From: an uncultured Pelagibacteraceae bacterium
GTDB lineage: Bacteria > Pseudomonadota > Alphaproteobacteria > Pelagibacterales > Pelagibacteraceae
Reading direction: 5' to 3'
Length of the DNA stretch: 53,125 bases
Assembly: GCA_902625715.1 (NCBI GenBank)
Contig: CACOCP010000006.1
Span: forward strand, 1 to 53,125
A model generated the notes under the pieces. The model saw only the letters and a list, made by a program, of their open reading frames with translations. It did not search any database and was not told the DNA's origin. Below are positions 16,314-25,100 of this stretch, in pieces (the first letter of the stretch is position 1; each line of letters opens with the position of its first letter). The position numbers and the translations under genes are program-made.

Positions 16314-16775
16314 ATGAAAAAATTTCTTTTATATATAATTATATGTAATTTCATTTCGATAAATGCTATTGCTTCAAATATAAAAATTGATCATGAAATA
16401 AATACATCTTTTCAATGTAAATTTGAAAAAATTATAATTAAAAATGCTGAATACAATTATAAGATTTTTACTTCAGACGAAATTGATAGTGAGAATTTAG
16501 ATAATTTTGAAATTGTCTCTAAAATACCAAAAGATTTAACTATTAATGGGTTATCATCTTTCTTAAGTAATTCTAAAAATTTAGAAGTTAAAATTGTAAA
16601 TACTGAAGTCGTTTTATTCAAAGGTTTTGATAAAACTAAAAATTATTCAGAGTCTGGAATAATCAACAGAAAATCAGGAGAACTAGTACACGAAATTACC
16701 AGAGATATTAATAGCGAAACGTCTGAAAAAGATATTACTTTTTACAATTGTAAAGAAATTAATAAAAACGTCTGA
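16314..16775 (+). CDS. Small secreted protein of unknown function
   Basis: I do not recognise this 153-residue protein. It begins with a clear Sec signal peptide: K2-K3, a hydrophobic core, and a likely cleavage at A18-I-A20/S21. The mature part of about 133 residues has only two cysteines (C35 and C146), close to its two ends, which could form a disulfide in the periplasm. The rest is rich in Lys, Asn, Glu and Ile, with beta-like stretches and no further membrane segment. It follows nadK directly and converges on tRNA-Thr with a 9-bp gap. The regular codon use and tight junction favour a real gene. Confidence 0.7.
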   Translation: MKKFLLYIIICNFISINAIASNIKIDHEINTSFQCKFEKIIIKNAEYNYKIFTSDEIDSENLDNFEIVSKIPKDLTINGLSSFLSNSKNLEVKIVNTEVVLFKGFDKTKNYSESGIINRKSGELVHEITRDINSETSEKDITFYNCKEINKNV

Positions 16776-16784
16776 AAATTTTAG

Positions 16785-16860
16785 TGGTGCCCCCGCACGG
16801 ATTCGAACCGCGGACCTATTGATTACAAATCAATTGCTCTACCAACTGAGCTACAAGGGC
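16785..16860 (-). tRNA. tRNA-Thr (anticodon UGU)
   Basis: Read on the minus strand, the acceptor stem is GCCCTTG/CGGGGGC (two G-U pairs). The D-arm is AGCTCAGTTGGTAGAGC, the anticodon loop TTTGTAA carries UGU, and the T-loop is GGTTCGAATCC. CCA is encoded at 16785-16787. It lies 33 bp after the rlmB stop on the same strand and may be co-transcribed with rlmB. In E. coli the matching tRNA-Thr precedes tRNA-Tyr and tRNA-Gly before tufB; here it is on the opposite strand, beyond rlmB. Confidence 0.97.
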
Positions 16861-16893
16861 ATTTTGAGTTTTGTAATATCATTTTTTTTATTA

Positions 16894-17637
16894 TCAAGAT
16901 ATTTTTTTATGTTGATTTATATGATGAAAAACTATGGCTGCACTGTTCGAAATATTTAAACTTTCCACATTTTCATTAATATTAATTTTAACTGAAAAAT
17001 CTGTGTATTTATTTGTATGATGCTTAATTCCAGATCCCTCAGAACCAAATAGTAAAATATTATTTCCTTCCCATTTAATATCCATAAAATCTTTATTACT
17101 TTTCGAGTCAAAACCATATACCCAAAAATTCTTATCTCTTAGAAATTTAAGAGTGGTATTTATATTTGACACTTCAAAAATATTAAGATGCTCAACACAG
17201 CCACTAGCAGATTTGTACATTAATTTACTTTCTTTTGGAAAATGTCTTTCCTTAACAATTAAGCCATCTATATTAAAAGATGCAGCGCTTCTAATTAATG
17301 AACCTATATTTCTTGGATCAGTAACTTCATCTAAACATATAAAAGTTAAATTATTTTTATCTGATATAAATTCTTTTAAATCAATTTTTTCTAAATGTTC
17401 TATTTCTGCAACATAGCCTTGATGAAGTATGCCTTCATTTTTGGAATATTTGTCTAATTCTTTCTTGGTTTTGAAATATACTTTTACATCCTTTAATAAG
17501 TTTTTTTTTGGACTTAATCTGTGAATATTTTTTTTACTCTCTTCAGTTAAAAATACTTTTAAAATCTTCCTTTTTTCATTTTTTAAAGCCTCAAAAACAG
17601 CGTGTTTACCAACAATAAAAAAAGATGATTTGTTCAT
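16894..17637 (-). CDS. rlmB: 23S rRNA (guanosine-2'-O-)-methyltransferase RlmB
   Basis: This 247-residue SPOUT enzyme has an N-terminal substrate-binding domain (G-K-H-A-V-F-E-A-L near residues 11-19). The knot domain has three motifs: D-E-V-T-D-P-R-N-I-G-S-L, L-F-G-S-E-G-S-G-I and V-E-S-L-N-I-S-N-S-A-A. The two-domain layout matches RlmB, which methylates G2251 in the 23S peptidyl-transferase P loop. The closely similar TrmH acts on tRNA G18, so the exact target is likely rather than certain. It has a good promoter at 17652-17680 and an 8-nt leader. tRNA-Thr follows. Confidence 0.9.
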   Translation of the reverse strand: MNKSSFFIVGKHAVFEALKNEKRKILKVFLTEESKKNIHRLSPKKNLLKDVKVYFKTKKELDKYSKNEGILHQGYVAEIEHLEKIDLKEFISDKNNLTFICLDEVTDPRNIGSLIRSAASFNIDGLIVKERHFPKESKLMYKSASGCVEHLNIFEVSNINTTLKFLRDKNFWVYGFDSKSNKDFMDIKWEGNNILLFGSEGSGIKHHTNKYTDFSVKININENVESLNISNSAAIVFHHINQHKKIS

Positions 17638-17651
17638 GATAATTATTGATT

Positions 17652-17680
17652 TTTATAAGCTTTTTTAACTATTTTACCAA
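17652..17680 (-). promoter_or_regulatory. rlmB promoter
   Basis: On the minus strand: TTGGTA (17680-17675), a 17-bp spacer and TATAAA (17657-17652), with transcription starting near 17645. It lies back to back with the tRNA-Tyr operon promoter. The discriminator is AT-rich. Confidence 0.6.
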
Positions 17681-17691
17681 TATTTCACCTA

Positions 17692-17719
17692 TTGCTTTTG
17701 TACAATAAAAATATATAAA
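17692..17719 (+). promoter_or_regulatory. Promoter of the tRNA-Tyr/tRNA-Gly/tuf cluster
   Basis: TTGCTT at 17692-17697, a 16-bp spacer and TATAAA at 17714-17719. A G+C-only tetramer CGCG follows one base later (17721-17724). A GC-rich discriminator is the known mark of stringently controlled stable-RNA promoters. The -35 is weak (3 of 6). The start would be near 17726, about 47 nt before tRNA-Tyr. Confidence 0.5.
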
Positions 17720-17749
17720 ACGCGTGTTGTTTAAAGCTTTATTGAACAA

Positions 17750-17763
17750 GGGGACGCTTCCCC
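17750..17763 (+). other. GC-rich hairpin 10 nt before tRNA-Tyr
   Basis: GGGGA (17750-17754) pairs perfectly with TCCCC (17759-17763) around a CGCT loop. It lies in the transcribed leader 9 nt before tRNA-Tyr and has no U-tract, so it is not a terminator. A role in 5' trimming of the tRNA precursor is possible. Confidence 0.5.
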
Positions 17764-17772
17764 AACGATTTA

Positions 17773-17858
<86 letters not shown>

Positions 17859-17899
17859 TTCAATATAATTTTAAATGACTAGGAGTGTACTTGGGTGAT

Positions 17900-17973
17900 G
17901 CGGGTGTAGTTCAATGGTAGAACGCTAGCCTTCCAAGCTGGATGTAAGGGTTCGATTCCCTTTACCCGCTCCA
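17900..17973 (+). tRNA. tRNA-Gly (anticodon UCC)
   Basis: The acceptor stem is GCGGGTG/TACCCGC, the D-arm AGTTCAATGGTAGAAC, and the anticodon loop CTTCCAA carries UCC. The T-loop is GGTTCGATTCC and CCA is encoded at 17971-17973. It lies 41 bp after tRNA-Tyr and 44 bp before tuf, the same neighbours as glyT before tufB in E. coli. Confidence 0.97.
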
Positions 17974-18017
17974 AAAATTTAAAAATAAAATGTAAAGGAA
18001 AAAGAGGTAAACAAGTA

Positions 18018-19208
18018 ATGTCAAAAGAAAAGTTCGTAAGAAATAAACCGCACTGTAACATCGGAACAATCGGTCATGTCGATCACGGTAAAACTACGTT
18101 AACAGCTGCGATCACAAAAGTTTTAGCTGAATCAGGCGGTGCGCAATTTACTGCTTATGATCAAATTGATAAAGCTCCTGAAGAAAAAGAGAGAGGAATT
18201 ACAATTTCAACAGCTCACGTTGAATATGAAACTGCAAACAGACACTATGCGCACGTAGATTGCCCAGGTCATGCTGACTATGTAAAAAATATGATTACAG
18301 GTGCAGCTCAAATGGATGGAGCAATTTTAGTTGTTAATGCTGCTGATGGTCCAATGCCTCAAACTAGAGAGCACATTCTTTTAGCAAGACAGGTAGGTGT
18401 ACCTGCTATAGTTGTTTACTTAAACAAAGTTGATCAAGTTGATGACAAAGAAATGATCGATCTTGTTGAGGAAGAAATCAAAGATTTGTTAACATCTTAT
18501 AAATTCCCAGGTGATAAAACACCAATCGTTAAAGGTTCTGCACTTGCAGCTGTTGAAGGTAGAGATGATGAAATTGGAAAAAATTCTATCATGGATTTAA
18601 TGAAAGCTGTAGATGAATTTATTCCACAACCAGATAGACCAAAAGATAAAGATTTCTTAATGCCTGTTGAGGACGTTTTTTCAATTTCTGGAAGAGGTAC
18701 AGTAGTAACAGGTAGAGTAGAGTCTGGTATTATTAAGACTGGAGATGAAATTGAAATAGTAGGTATTAGAGAAACAAAGAAAACAGTTTGTACTGGAGTT
18801 GAAATGTTCAGAAAACTTTTAGATTCTGGAGAAGCTGGAGATAACATCGGAGCCCTTTTAAGAGGTGTTGAAAGAACTGATGTTGAAAGAGGACAAGTTC
18901 TTTGTAAACCAGGATCAATCACTCCACATACAAAATTTGAAGCTCAGGCTTATGTGTTGAAAAAAGAGGAAGGTGGAAGACATACTCCTTTCTTTACAAA
19001 ATACAGACCTCAGTTTTATTTTAGAACAACAGATGTTACTGGTGAAGTAGAGTTACCTGCTGGAACTGAAATGGTTATGCCTGGTGATGATGCTAAATTT
19101 ACAGTTAAACTTATTACACCGATTGCGATGAACGAAAAATTAAATTTTGCAATAAGAGAAGGTGGTAGAACAGTAGGAGCTGGAGTAGTAACTAAAATTA
19201 TAGAGTAA
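18018..19208 (+). CDS. tuf: Elongation factor Tu
   Basis: This 396-residue GTPase delivers aminoacyl-tRNA to the ribosome. The P-loop is G19-H-V-D-H-G-K-T26; D-C-P-G-H-A-D and N-K-V-D are the G3 and G4 boxes, and G-S-A-L is G5. Beta-barrel domains 2 and 3 follow at normal length. A clear Shine-Dalgarno sequence (AAAGAGG, 18001-18007) precedes the ATG by 10 nt. It is the only tuf in the window: the usual copy after fusA in the str operon is absent. The mRNA is shared with tRNA-Tyr and tRNA-Gly upstream and tRNA-Trp 7 bp downstream. Confidence 0.99.
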   Translation: MSKEKFVRNKPHCNIGTIGHVDHGKTTLTAAITKVLAESGGAQFTAYDQIDKAPEEKERGITISTAHVEYETANRHYAHVDCPGHADYVKNMITGAAQMDGAILVVNAADGPMPQTREHILLARQVGVPAIVVYLNKVDQVDDKEMIDLVEEEIKDLLTSYKFPGDKTPIVKGSALAAVEGRDDEIGKNSIMDLMKAVDEFIPQPDRPKDKDFLMPVEDVFSISGRGTVVTGRVESGIIKTGDEIEIVGIRETKKTVCTGVEMFRKLLDSGEAGDNIGALLRGVERTDVERGQVLCKPGSITPHTKFEAQAYVLKKEEGGRHTPFFTKYRPQFYFRTTDVTGEVELPAGTEMVMPGDDAKFTVKLITPIAMNEKLNFAIREGGRTVGAGVVTKIIE

Positions 19209-19215
19209 ACTCCAT

Positions 19216-19291
19216 AGGAGTGTAGCTCAATTGGTAGAGCGCCGGTCTCCAAAACCGGAGGTTGGGGGTTCGATTCCCTCCGCTCCTGCCA
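19216..19291 (+). tRNA. tRNA-Trp (anticodon CCA)
   Basis: The acceptor stem is AGGAGTG/CGCTCCT, the anticodon loop CTCCAAA carries CCA, and the T-loop is GGTTCGATTCC. The 3' CCA is encoded at 19289-19291. It is squeezed between tuf (7 bp) and secE (16 bp), as in many alphaproteobacteria. Its release from the transcript would separate the tuf and secE messages. Confidence 0.97.
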
Positions 19292-19307
19292 AAAAGGTCA
19301 CAGTATT

Positions 19308-19499
19308 ATGAAAAACCCTTTAAAATTTATTCAAGATGTAAAGCAAGAAGCTTTTAAAGTTACTTGGCCAACAGGGAAAGAAACATTGCAAGGAGCTCTT
19401 ATGGTTGTTGCAATGGCTATAATTGCATCTTTATTCTTTTTGTTACTGGATCAGGTCTTGAAGTTCTTTTTAGAATTAATTCTTAAGGTAAGTTTATAA
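19308..19499 (+). CDS. secE: Preprotein translocase subunit SecE
   Basis: This 63-residue protein is the short single-membrane-span SecE. It has an amphipathic N-terminal helix with the conserved K-V-T-W-P block at residues 17-21, then one transmembrane helix at about 29-52. It clamps the two halves of SecY, which is encoded at 42113-43393. An AAAAAGG ribosome-binding site lies 10 nt upstream, directly after the tRNA-Trp CCA. The last base of the stop is the first base of nusG. Confidence 0.95.
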   Translation: MKNPLKFIQDVKQEAFKVTWPTGKETLQGALMVVAMAIIASLFFLLLDQVLKFFLELILKVSL

Positions 19500-20029
19500 T
19501 GAAAAATTGGTATATAGTTCAATCTCATTCTAGTTTTGAAAATAAAGTTGCTGGTTTAATTAAAGAGGAGGCTGAAAAAGCAAAAGTTTCCGATAAGATT
19601 GAAGAAATTATTGTACCAACTCACGACATTACTGAAGTAAAAAGAGGAAAAAGAATTCAAAGAAAAAAGAAGTATTTTCCTGGCTATGTACTGATTAAAA
19701 GTGAAATGGATAATGAACTTTATCATATGATTAAAGGTATAAAGAGAGTAAGTGGATTTTTAGGTTCAAAAGGAATGCCAATTCCAGTTTCAGATAAAGA
19801 AATTGAGAAAATTTTAGGTCAAATAAAAGATGGCGTAGCACAACCAAAATCTGCTATAGAGTACAGCGTTGGTGAAAAAGTTCAGGTGATCGATGGACCT
19901 TTTGCATCTTTTAGTGGTCTTGTAGAAGATATTGATGAAGAGAAGCTAAGACTTAAAGTTTCGGTTTCAATTTTTGGTCGTCCAACACCTGTTGATTTAG
20001 AATTTAACCAAGTAGAGAAAGCAAGTTAA
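19499..20029 (+). CDS. nusG: Transcription termination/antitermination factor NusG
   Basis: This 176-residue NusG has the NGN domain at the N-terminus (W-Y-I-V-Q-S-H-S, then K-Y-F-P-G-Y-V-L-I). A C-terminal KOW domain starts at [11 protein letters not shown] near 124. It binds RNA polymerase and links it to Rho or to ribosomal S10, whose gene is at 33425. It overlaps secE and rplK by one base on each side. Confidence 0.98.
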   Translation: MKNWYIVQSHSSFENKVAGLIKEEAEKAKVSDKIEEIIVPTHDITEVKRGKRIQRKKKYFPGYVLIKSEMDNELYHMIKGIKRVSGFLGSKGMPIPVSDKEIEKILGQIKDGVAQPKSAIEYSVGEKVQVIDGPFASFSGLVEDIDEEKLRLKVSVSIFGRPTPVDLEFNQVEKAS

Positions 20030-20457
20030 TGGCAAAAAAAGAAATTAGTGGTTACATAAAGTTACAGATTAATGGTGGACAAGCAAATCCTGCACCACCT
20101 GTTGGTCCTGCATTGGGTCAAAGAGGAATTAATATTATGGAATTCTGTAAAGCATTTAATGAGAAAACAAAATCTTTTGCAGGTAAACCAGTACCAGTAA
20201 TAATAACGGTATATAAAGATAAAAAATTTGACTTTGTTTTAAAGTCACCACCAGCGTCTCATTTTATCAAAGAAGCAGTAAAACTTAAAAGTGGTTCAAA
20301 AGAACCTGGTAGAAATATAGTTGCTTCAATATCAAAAAAACAACTAGAGGAGATTGCAAAAAAGAAAATGGAAGACTTGAATGCACATGACTTAGAGGAA
20401 GCATCAAAAATTATTGCAGGATCAGCAAGATCAATGGGAATTGAGGTTAAAGAATAA
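20029..20457 (+). CDS. rplK: 50S ribosomal protein L11
   Basis: This 142-residue L11 has the proline-rich N-terminal motif [11 protein letters not shown] and the C-terminal rRNA-binding domain ending in A-R-S-M-G-I-E-V. L11 forms the GTPase-associated centre and is needed for RelA activation. Both ends overlap neighbours by one base (TAATG). Confidence 0.98.
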   Translation: MAKKEISGYIKLQINGGQANPAPPVGPALGQRGINIMEFCKAFNEKTKSFAGKPVPVIITVYKDKKFDFVLKSPPASHFIKEAVKLKSGSKEPGRNIVASISKKQLEEIAKKKMEDLNAHDLEEASKIIAGSARSMGIEVKE

Positions 20458-21146
20458 TGCCATCAAAAAGATTTAAAAAATTACCTGAGAATACTAATAC
20501 TCTACCATCCGAGAGTTTTGAGAAATTAGTATCTTTAGTTAAACAGAATTGTACAACTAAATTTGACGAGTCAATTGATTTAAGTTTTCAAATTAACAAC
20601 AAACAAAAAAAAAGTGAAATTAATATAAGAACTGCTGTAAATCTACCTGGTGGAACTGGAAAAACTGTAAAAGTCGCAGTTGTTTGTGAGGATAATAAAT
20701 CTCAAGAAGCAAAAGATGCTGGTGCAGATGTTGTTGGAGGAGATGAGTTTGTAGAAAAAATTAAGGGAGGTGAATTAAACTTTGAAAAATTAATTTGCAC
20801 ACCTGGTATGATGGTAAAACTCTCAAAATTAGGTAAAGTTTTAGGTCCAAAGGGATTAATGCCAAATCCAAAACTTGGTTCAGTAACAAATGATTTAACA
20901 AAAGCTGTGTCTGATGCAAAATCAGGACAAGTTGAGATTAGAAACGATAAAGATGGAAATATTGGTGTCAGTATAGGAAAGAAATCATTTGATGATGAAA
21001 AATTAGTTAAAAATTATAATGCAATCATTGATGCATTAGAAAAAGAAAAAGCAAACAATACTCTTAAAGGTGATTTGGTTAAACAAGCATTTATAACATC
21101 ATCTATGGGAGTTTCTTATAAAGTAAAATTAGGTAAGAGCATTTAA
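20457..21146 (+). CDS. rplA: 50S ribosomal protein L1
   Basis: This 229-residue L1 carries the signature around C-T-P-G-M-M and V-L-G-P-K-G-L-M-P-N-P-K near residues 120-140. L1 forms the mobile stalk that moves E-site tRNA, and in many bacteria it represses its own L11-L1 operon. Here no leader precedes rplK except nusG coding sequence, so any such site would lie inside nusG. Only 2 bp separate it from rplJ. Confidence 0.98.
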   Translation: MPSKRFKKLPENTNTLPSESFEKLVSLVKQNCTTKFDESIDLSFQINNKQKKSEINIRTAVNLPGGTGKTVKVAVVCEDNKSQEAKDAGADVVGGDEFVEKIKGGELNFEKLICTPGMMVKLSKLGKVLGPKGLMPNPKLGSVTNDLTKAVSDAKSGQVEIRNDKDGNIGVSIGKKSFDDEKLVKNYNAIIDALEKEKANNTLKGDLVKQAFITSSMGVSYKVKLGKSI

Positions 21147-21148
21147 TT

Positions 21149-21658
21149 ATGATGAATAAAGAACAAAAGAAACAGTACATAAGTGATATGTCAACTCAGT
21201 TTGATAAATCAGAGGCTGTAATAGTTACTCATTATCAAGGCTTAACTGTTTCTCAGTTAGATGAATTAAGAAAACAAATGAGAGAACATGGTATTAAATT
21301 TAAAATAACTAATAATAGAATTACAAAATTAGCTTTAGAAAAAACCAGATGTAAAGATCTATCAGATTTATTTAGCGGCCCAACAGCTGTAGCAATGTCT
21401 GAGGATGCAATTACATCTGCAAAAATACTAACGAAATTTTCTAAAGAGAATCAGAATTTAAAAATTTTAGGTGGTATAATGGGATCTGACGTTTTAGATG
21501 TTGCAGGAGTTCAAAATGTTGCGACATTACCATCTTTAGATGAAGCAAGAGCAAAAATAGTAGGTATTTTGAGGTCTCCAGCACAAAAAATTGCAAGTAT
21601 TTTACTTGCGCCGGCGTCAAAAATCGCTATTTTAGCGCTCGAAAAATCAAAAAAATAA
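21149..21658 (+). CDS. rplJ: 50S ribosomal protein L10
   Basis: This 169-residue L10 has the N-terminal rRNA-binding domain (T-H-Y-Q-G-L-T-V near residue 28) and the C-terminal helix that holds L7/L12 dimers. It starts M-M; either ATG (21149 or 21152) could be used. The L10 leader that controls this operon in other bacteria has no room, because rplA ends 2 bp upstream. Confidence 0.96.
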   Translation: MMNKEQKKQYISDMSTQFDKSEAVIVTHYQGLTVSQLDELRKQMREHGIKFKITNNRITKLALEKTRCKDLSDLFSGPTAVAMSEDAITSAKILTKFSKENQNLKILGGIMGSDVLDVAGVQNVATLPSLDEARAKIVGILRSPAQKIASILLAPASKIAILALEKSKK

Positions 21659-21677
21659 CCAGGGACATTAGACTTAT

Positions 21678-22049
21678 ATGGCGGACTTAAATAAAATTAT
21701 AGAGGATTTATCAAGTTTGACTGTTGTAGAAGCAGCTGAACTTTCAAAACAACTTGAGGAAAAATGGGGTGTAACTGCAGCAGCAGCAGTTGCAGCAGCA
21801 CCAGCAGCAGCAGCAGGTGCGGCACCAGCAGAAGAAAAAGATGATTTTACAATTATGCTTACAGCGGCAGGTGATAAAAAAATTAATGTAATTAAAGAAG
21901 TTAGAGCTATCACTGCTCTAGGATTAAAAGAAGCTAAAGACTTAGTTGAAGGAGCACCTAAAGAAGTAAAATCAGGTGTTAACAAAAAAGAAGCTGAGGA
22001 GATCAAGCAGAAACTTGAAGCAGCTGGCGCAAAAGTAGAACTTAAGTAA
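21678..22049 (+). CDS. rplL: 50S ribosomal protein L7/L12
   Basis: This 123-residue protein has the N-terminal dimer domain, an Ala-rich hinge at about residues 34-51 and the C-terminal factor-binding domain with [11 protein letters not shown]7/L12 recruits EF-Tu and EF-G. A 51-bp spacer with a perfect hairpin separates it from rpoB. The 19-bp gap after rplJ carries AGGGA, 12 bases before the ATG. Confidence 0.97.
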   Translation: MADLNKIIEDLSSLTVVEAAELSKQLEEKWGVTAAAAVAAAPAAAAGAAPAEEKDDFTIMLTAAGDKKINVIKEVRAITALGLKEAKDLVEGAPKEVKSGVNKKEAEEIKQKLEAAGAKVELK

Positions 22050-22068
22050 TTTTAAACAGGATTTTTTG

Positions 22069-22092
22069 CTGATTTAAAATTTTTTAAATCAG
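22069..22092 (+). promoter_or_regulatory. Perfect hairpin in the rplL-rpoB spacer
   Basis: CTGATTTAAA (22069-22078) pairs base for base with TTTAAATCAG (22083-22092) around an ATTT loop. It ends 8 nt before the rpoB ATG. There is no U-tract, so it is unlikely to be a plain terminator. The position matches the rplL-rpoB attenuation/RNase III processing region known in E. coli. Confidence 0.7.
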
Positions 22093-22100
22093 TAATTGTG

Positions 22101-25100
22101 ATGCAATTATCTTTTACTAAAAAGAAAAATATTAGAAAAAGTTTCGGTAAACTAAAGGAAAGTTTATCCATACCAAATCTAATCGAAGTTCAAAAAAATT
22201 CTTATAGAGAATTAACAGAATTCAAACATGATGTTGAACAACATTTAATAAAAGGCTTTGATAGAGTATTTAAAAGCATTTTTCCTATTGAAGATTTAAA
22301 CGATAAAGCAACATTGGAATATGTTTCATATAAATTAGAAAAACCAAAATTTGATGTTGAAGAATGCATCACAAGAGGCTTAACTTATTCTGCAGCTCTT
22401 AAATGTACATTAAGATTAGTTGTGTATGAAATAGATCAGGAAAACAACACAAAAGATATTTTATCAGCGAAAGAACAAGAAGTTTATATGGGAGAAGTCC
22501 CAATGATGACGAACAGTGGAACTTTTATAACTAATGGGGTTCAAAGAGTTGTTGTTAATCAAATGCACAGAAGTCCTGGTGTATTTTTTGACCATGACAA
22601 AGGTAAATCTCATGCAAGTGGAAAACTGTTATTTAATTGTAGGGTAATACCTAATAGAGGTTCTTGGTTAGATTTTGAATATGATGTAAAAGATTTTCTT
22701 TATTTTAGAATTGATAGAAAAAAGAAAATACTAGTATCAACTCTACTTCAGGCACTTGGATTTTCTAAAAACGATATAGTCAATGAATTTTATGAAAAAG
22801 ATATTTATAATTTTGATGAAAAATTAAATAAATGGAAAACTAAATTTGATCCTGAAAATTATAAATCTAAAAATTTTTCAGAGGAAGTAATAGATGCTAA
22901 AAATAATAAAGTTATTGTAAAACAAGGTGAAAAAATCAATTTTTTAACTGCAAAAAAACTTTCAAACGAAGGGCTTAAAGAAATATTTGTATCTAGTGAG
23001 TCTTTGTTTGGAAAGTTTCTTCATAAGGATATTAAAATAGGTGAAGATGTATTTAAAATTGGCACAGAGTTAAATGACACAATTGTTCAAAAAATAATTG
23101 AAGCAAACATTAAATCTATCGAAATTTCTAAAACAAACTCTATTACAAAAGGACCATACTTATTATTAACTTTATTAAATGATAAGAATGAAACTAAAAA
23201 TGATGCAATTACTGAAATATACAAGGTTTTAAGACCAGGTGAACCACCAACTATTGAGATTGCAACTCAAATTTTCAATAATCTATTTTTTAGCTCTGAC
23301 AGATATGATTTATCGGATGTTGGTAGAGTTAAAATGAATTCAAGATTAAATCTTAATTGCTCAGATAAAATAACAATCCTCAGAAACGACGACATACTAG
23401 CCATTGTTCAAAAAATGTTAGATTTAAGAGATGGAAAGGATGAAGTTGACGATATTGATCACCTTGGGAACAGAAGAGTAAGGTCAGTTGGTGAATTGGT
23501 TGAAAATCAAGCTCGAATTGGTGTTTATAGAATGGAGAGAGCGATCAAAGAAAAAATGACCACTCTGGATGTTGAGTCTGCAATGCCCCAGGATCTTATA
23601 AATGCAAAGCCTTTAACAATTTCTTTAAAAGATTTTTTTGCAACTTCTCAGCTTTCTCAATTTATGGACCAAACGAATCCGTTGTCAGAAATTACTCATA
23701 AAAGAAGAGTCTCTGCTTTAGGACCAGGTGGTCTTACAAGGGAAAGAGCAGGATTTGAAGTTCGCGACGTTCATCCAACACATTATGGAAGGATCTGCCC
23801 AATTGAAACACCTGAGGGACCAAACATTGGTTTAATTAATAGTCTTTCCACTTATTCAAAAATTAATAAATATGGTTTTATAGAAAGTCCATACAAGAAA
23901 GTAGAAAATGGAGTTGTTCAAGATAAAATTGAATATCTTTCTGCAATGGAAGAAACTAAATTTACAATTGCTCAAGCCAACTCTGTTATTGATAAAAACG
24001 GTAAATTTAAAGAAGATCTTGTATCTTGTAGAGAAAATCTAAACTTTATTTTATCAAAACCAGAAAATATTGATTACATCGATGTATCGCCAAAACAGTT
24101 AGTCTCAGTTGCTGCATCTTTAATTCCATTTTTAGAAAATGATGATGCCAACAGAGCATTAATGGGATCAAACATGATGAGACAGGCTGTACCTTTATTA
24201 AAACCTGAAGCACCTTTAGTTGGGACTGGTATCGAAAGTGATGTAGCTTTAGATTCTGGTGTTACAATTGTTGCAAAAAGAGATGGTGTTGTTGATAAAA
24301 TTGATGGAAAAAGAATTGTAATTAAAGCATCAAATGAAAAAGATTATTCTCAATCAGGTGTTGATATCTATAATTTACAAAAATTTAAAAGATCAAATCA
24401 AAATACTTGTATTAATCAAAAGCCATTAGTTAGAGTCGGTGATAAAGTTAAATCAGGAGATATTATAGCAGATGGTCCATCAACTAAAATTGGAGAACTT
24501 GCTCTAGGTAAAAATGTTACCGTAGCGTTTATGCCATGGCAAGGTTACAATTTTGAAGACTCAATTCTTATTTCTGAGAGATGTGTAACTGATGATGTAT
24601 TTACCTCAATACATATTGAGGAGTATGAAGTGATGGCTCGTGATACAAAATTAGGTGAGGAGGACATCACAAGAGATATACCTAATGTAAATGAAGAAGC
24701 TTTAAAAAATTTAGATGAATCCGGAATTGTATATATAGGAGCAGAAGTAAAACCAGGAGATATACTAGTTGGAAAAGTAACTCCCAAAGGAGACTCAGCT
24801 TCAGGACCTGAAGAAAAATTATTAAGATCAATATTTGGAGAAAAAGCAATCGATGTTACTGATACATCTTTAAAAATGCCTAGTGGAAGCGGAGGTATTG
24901 TTGTTGATGTAAGAGTTTTTAATAGACACGGTATAGAAAAAGATGAAAGATCAATTACAATAGAAAGAGCAGAGATAGAAAGCGTTCAAGAAGATAAAAA
25001 AGTTGAGGAAGAAATTTTAGAAAGAAGTATTAAACAAAGAGCAGCAACATTCTTAGCAGGTTCCTCATTAGATAAAAAAATAAAGGATTTAGATGTTGGA

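Noticed and set aside
21674..22006. 110-codon minus-strand ORF opposite rplL, Ala-rich
   Set aside because: It is the antisense frame of the Ala-rich rplL hinge and core; rplL is unmistakable.
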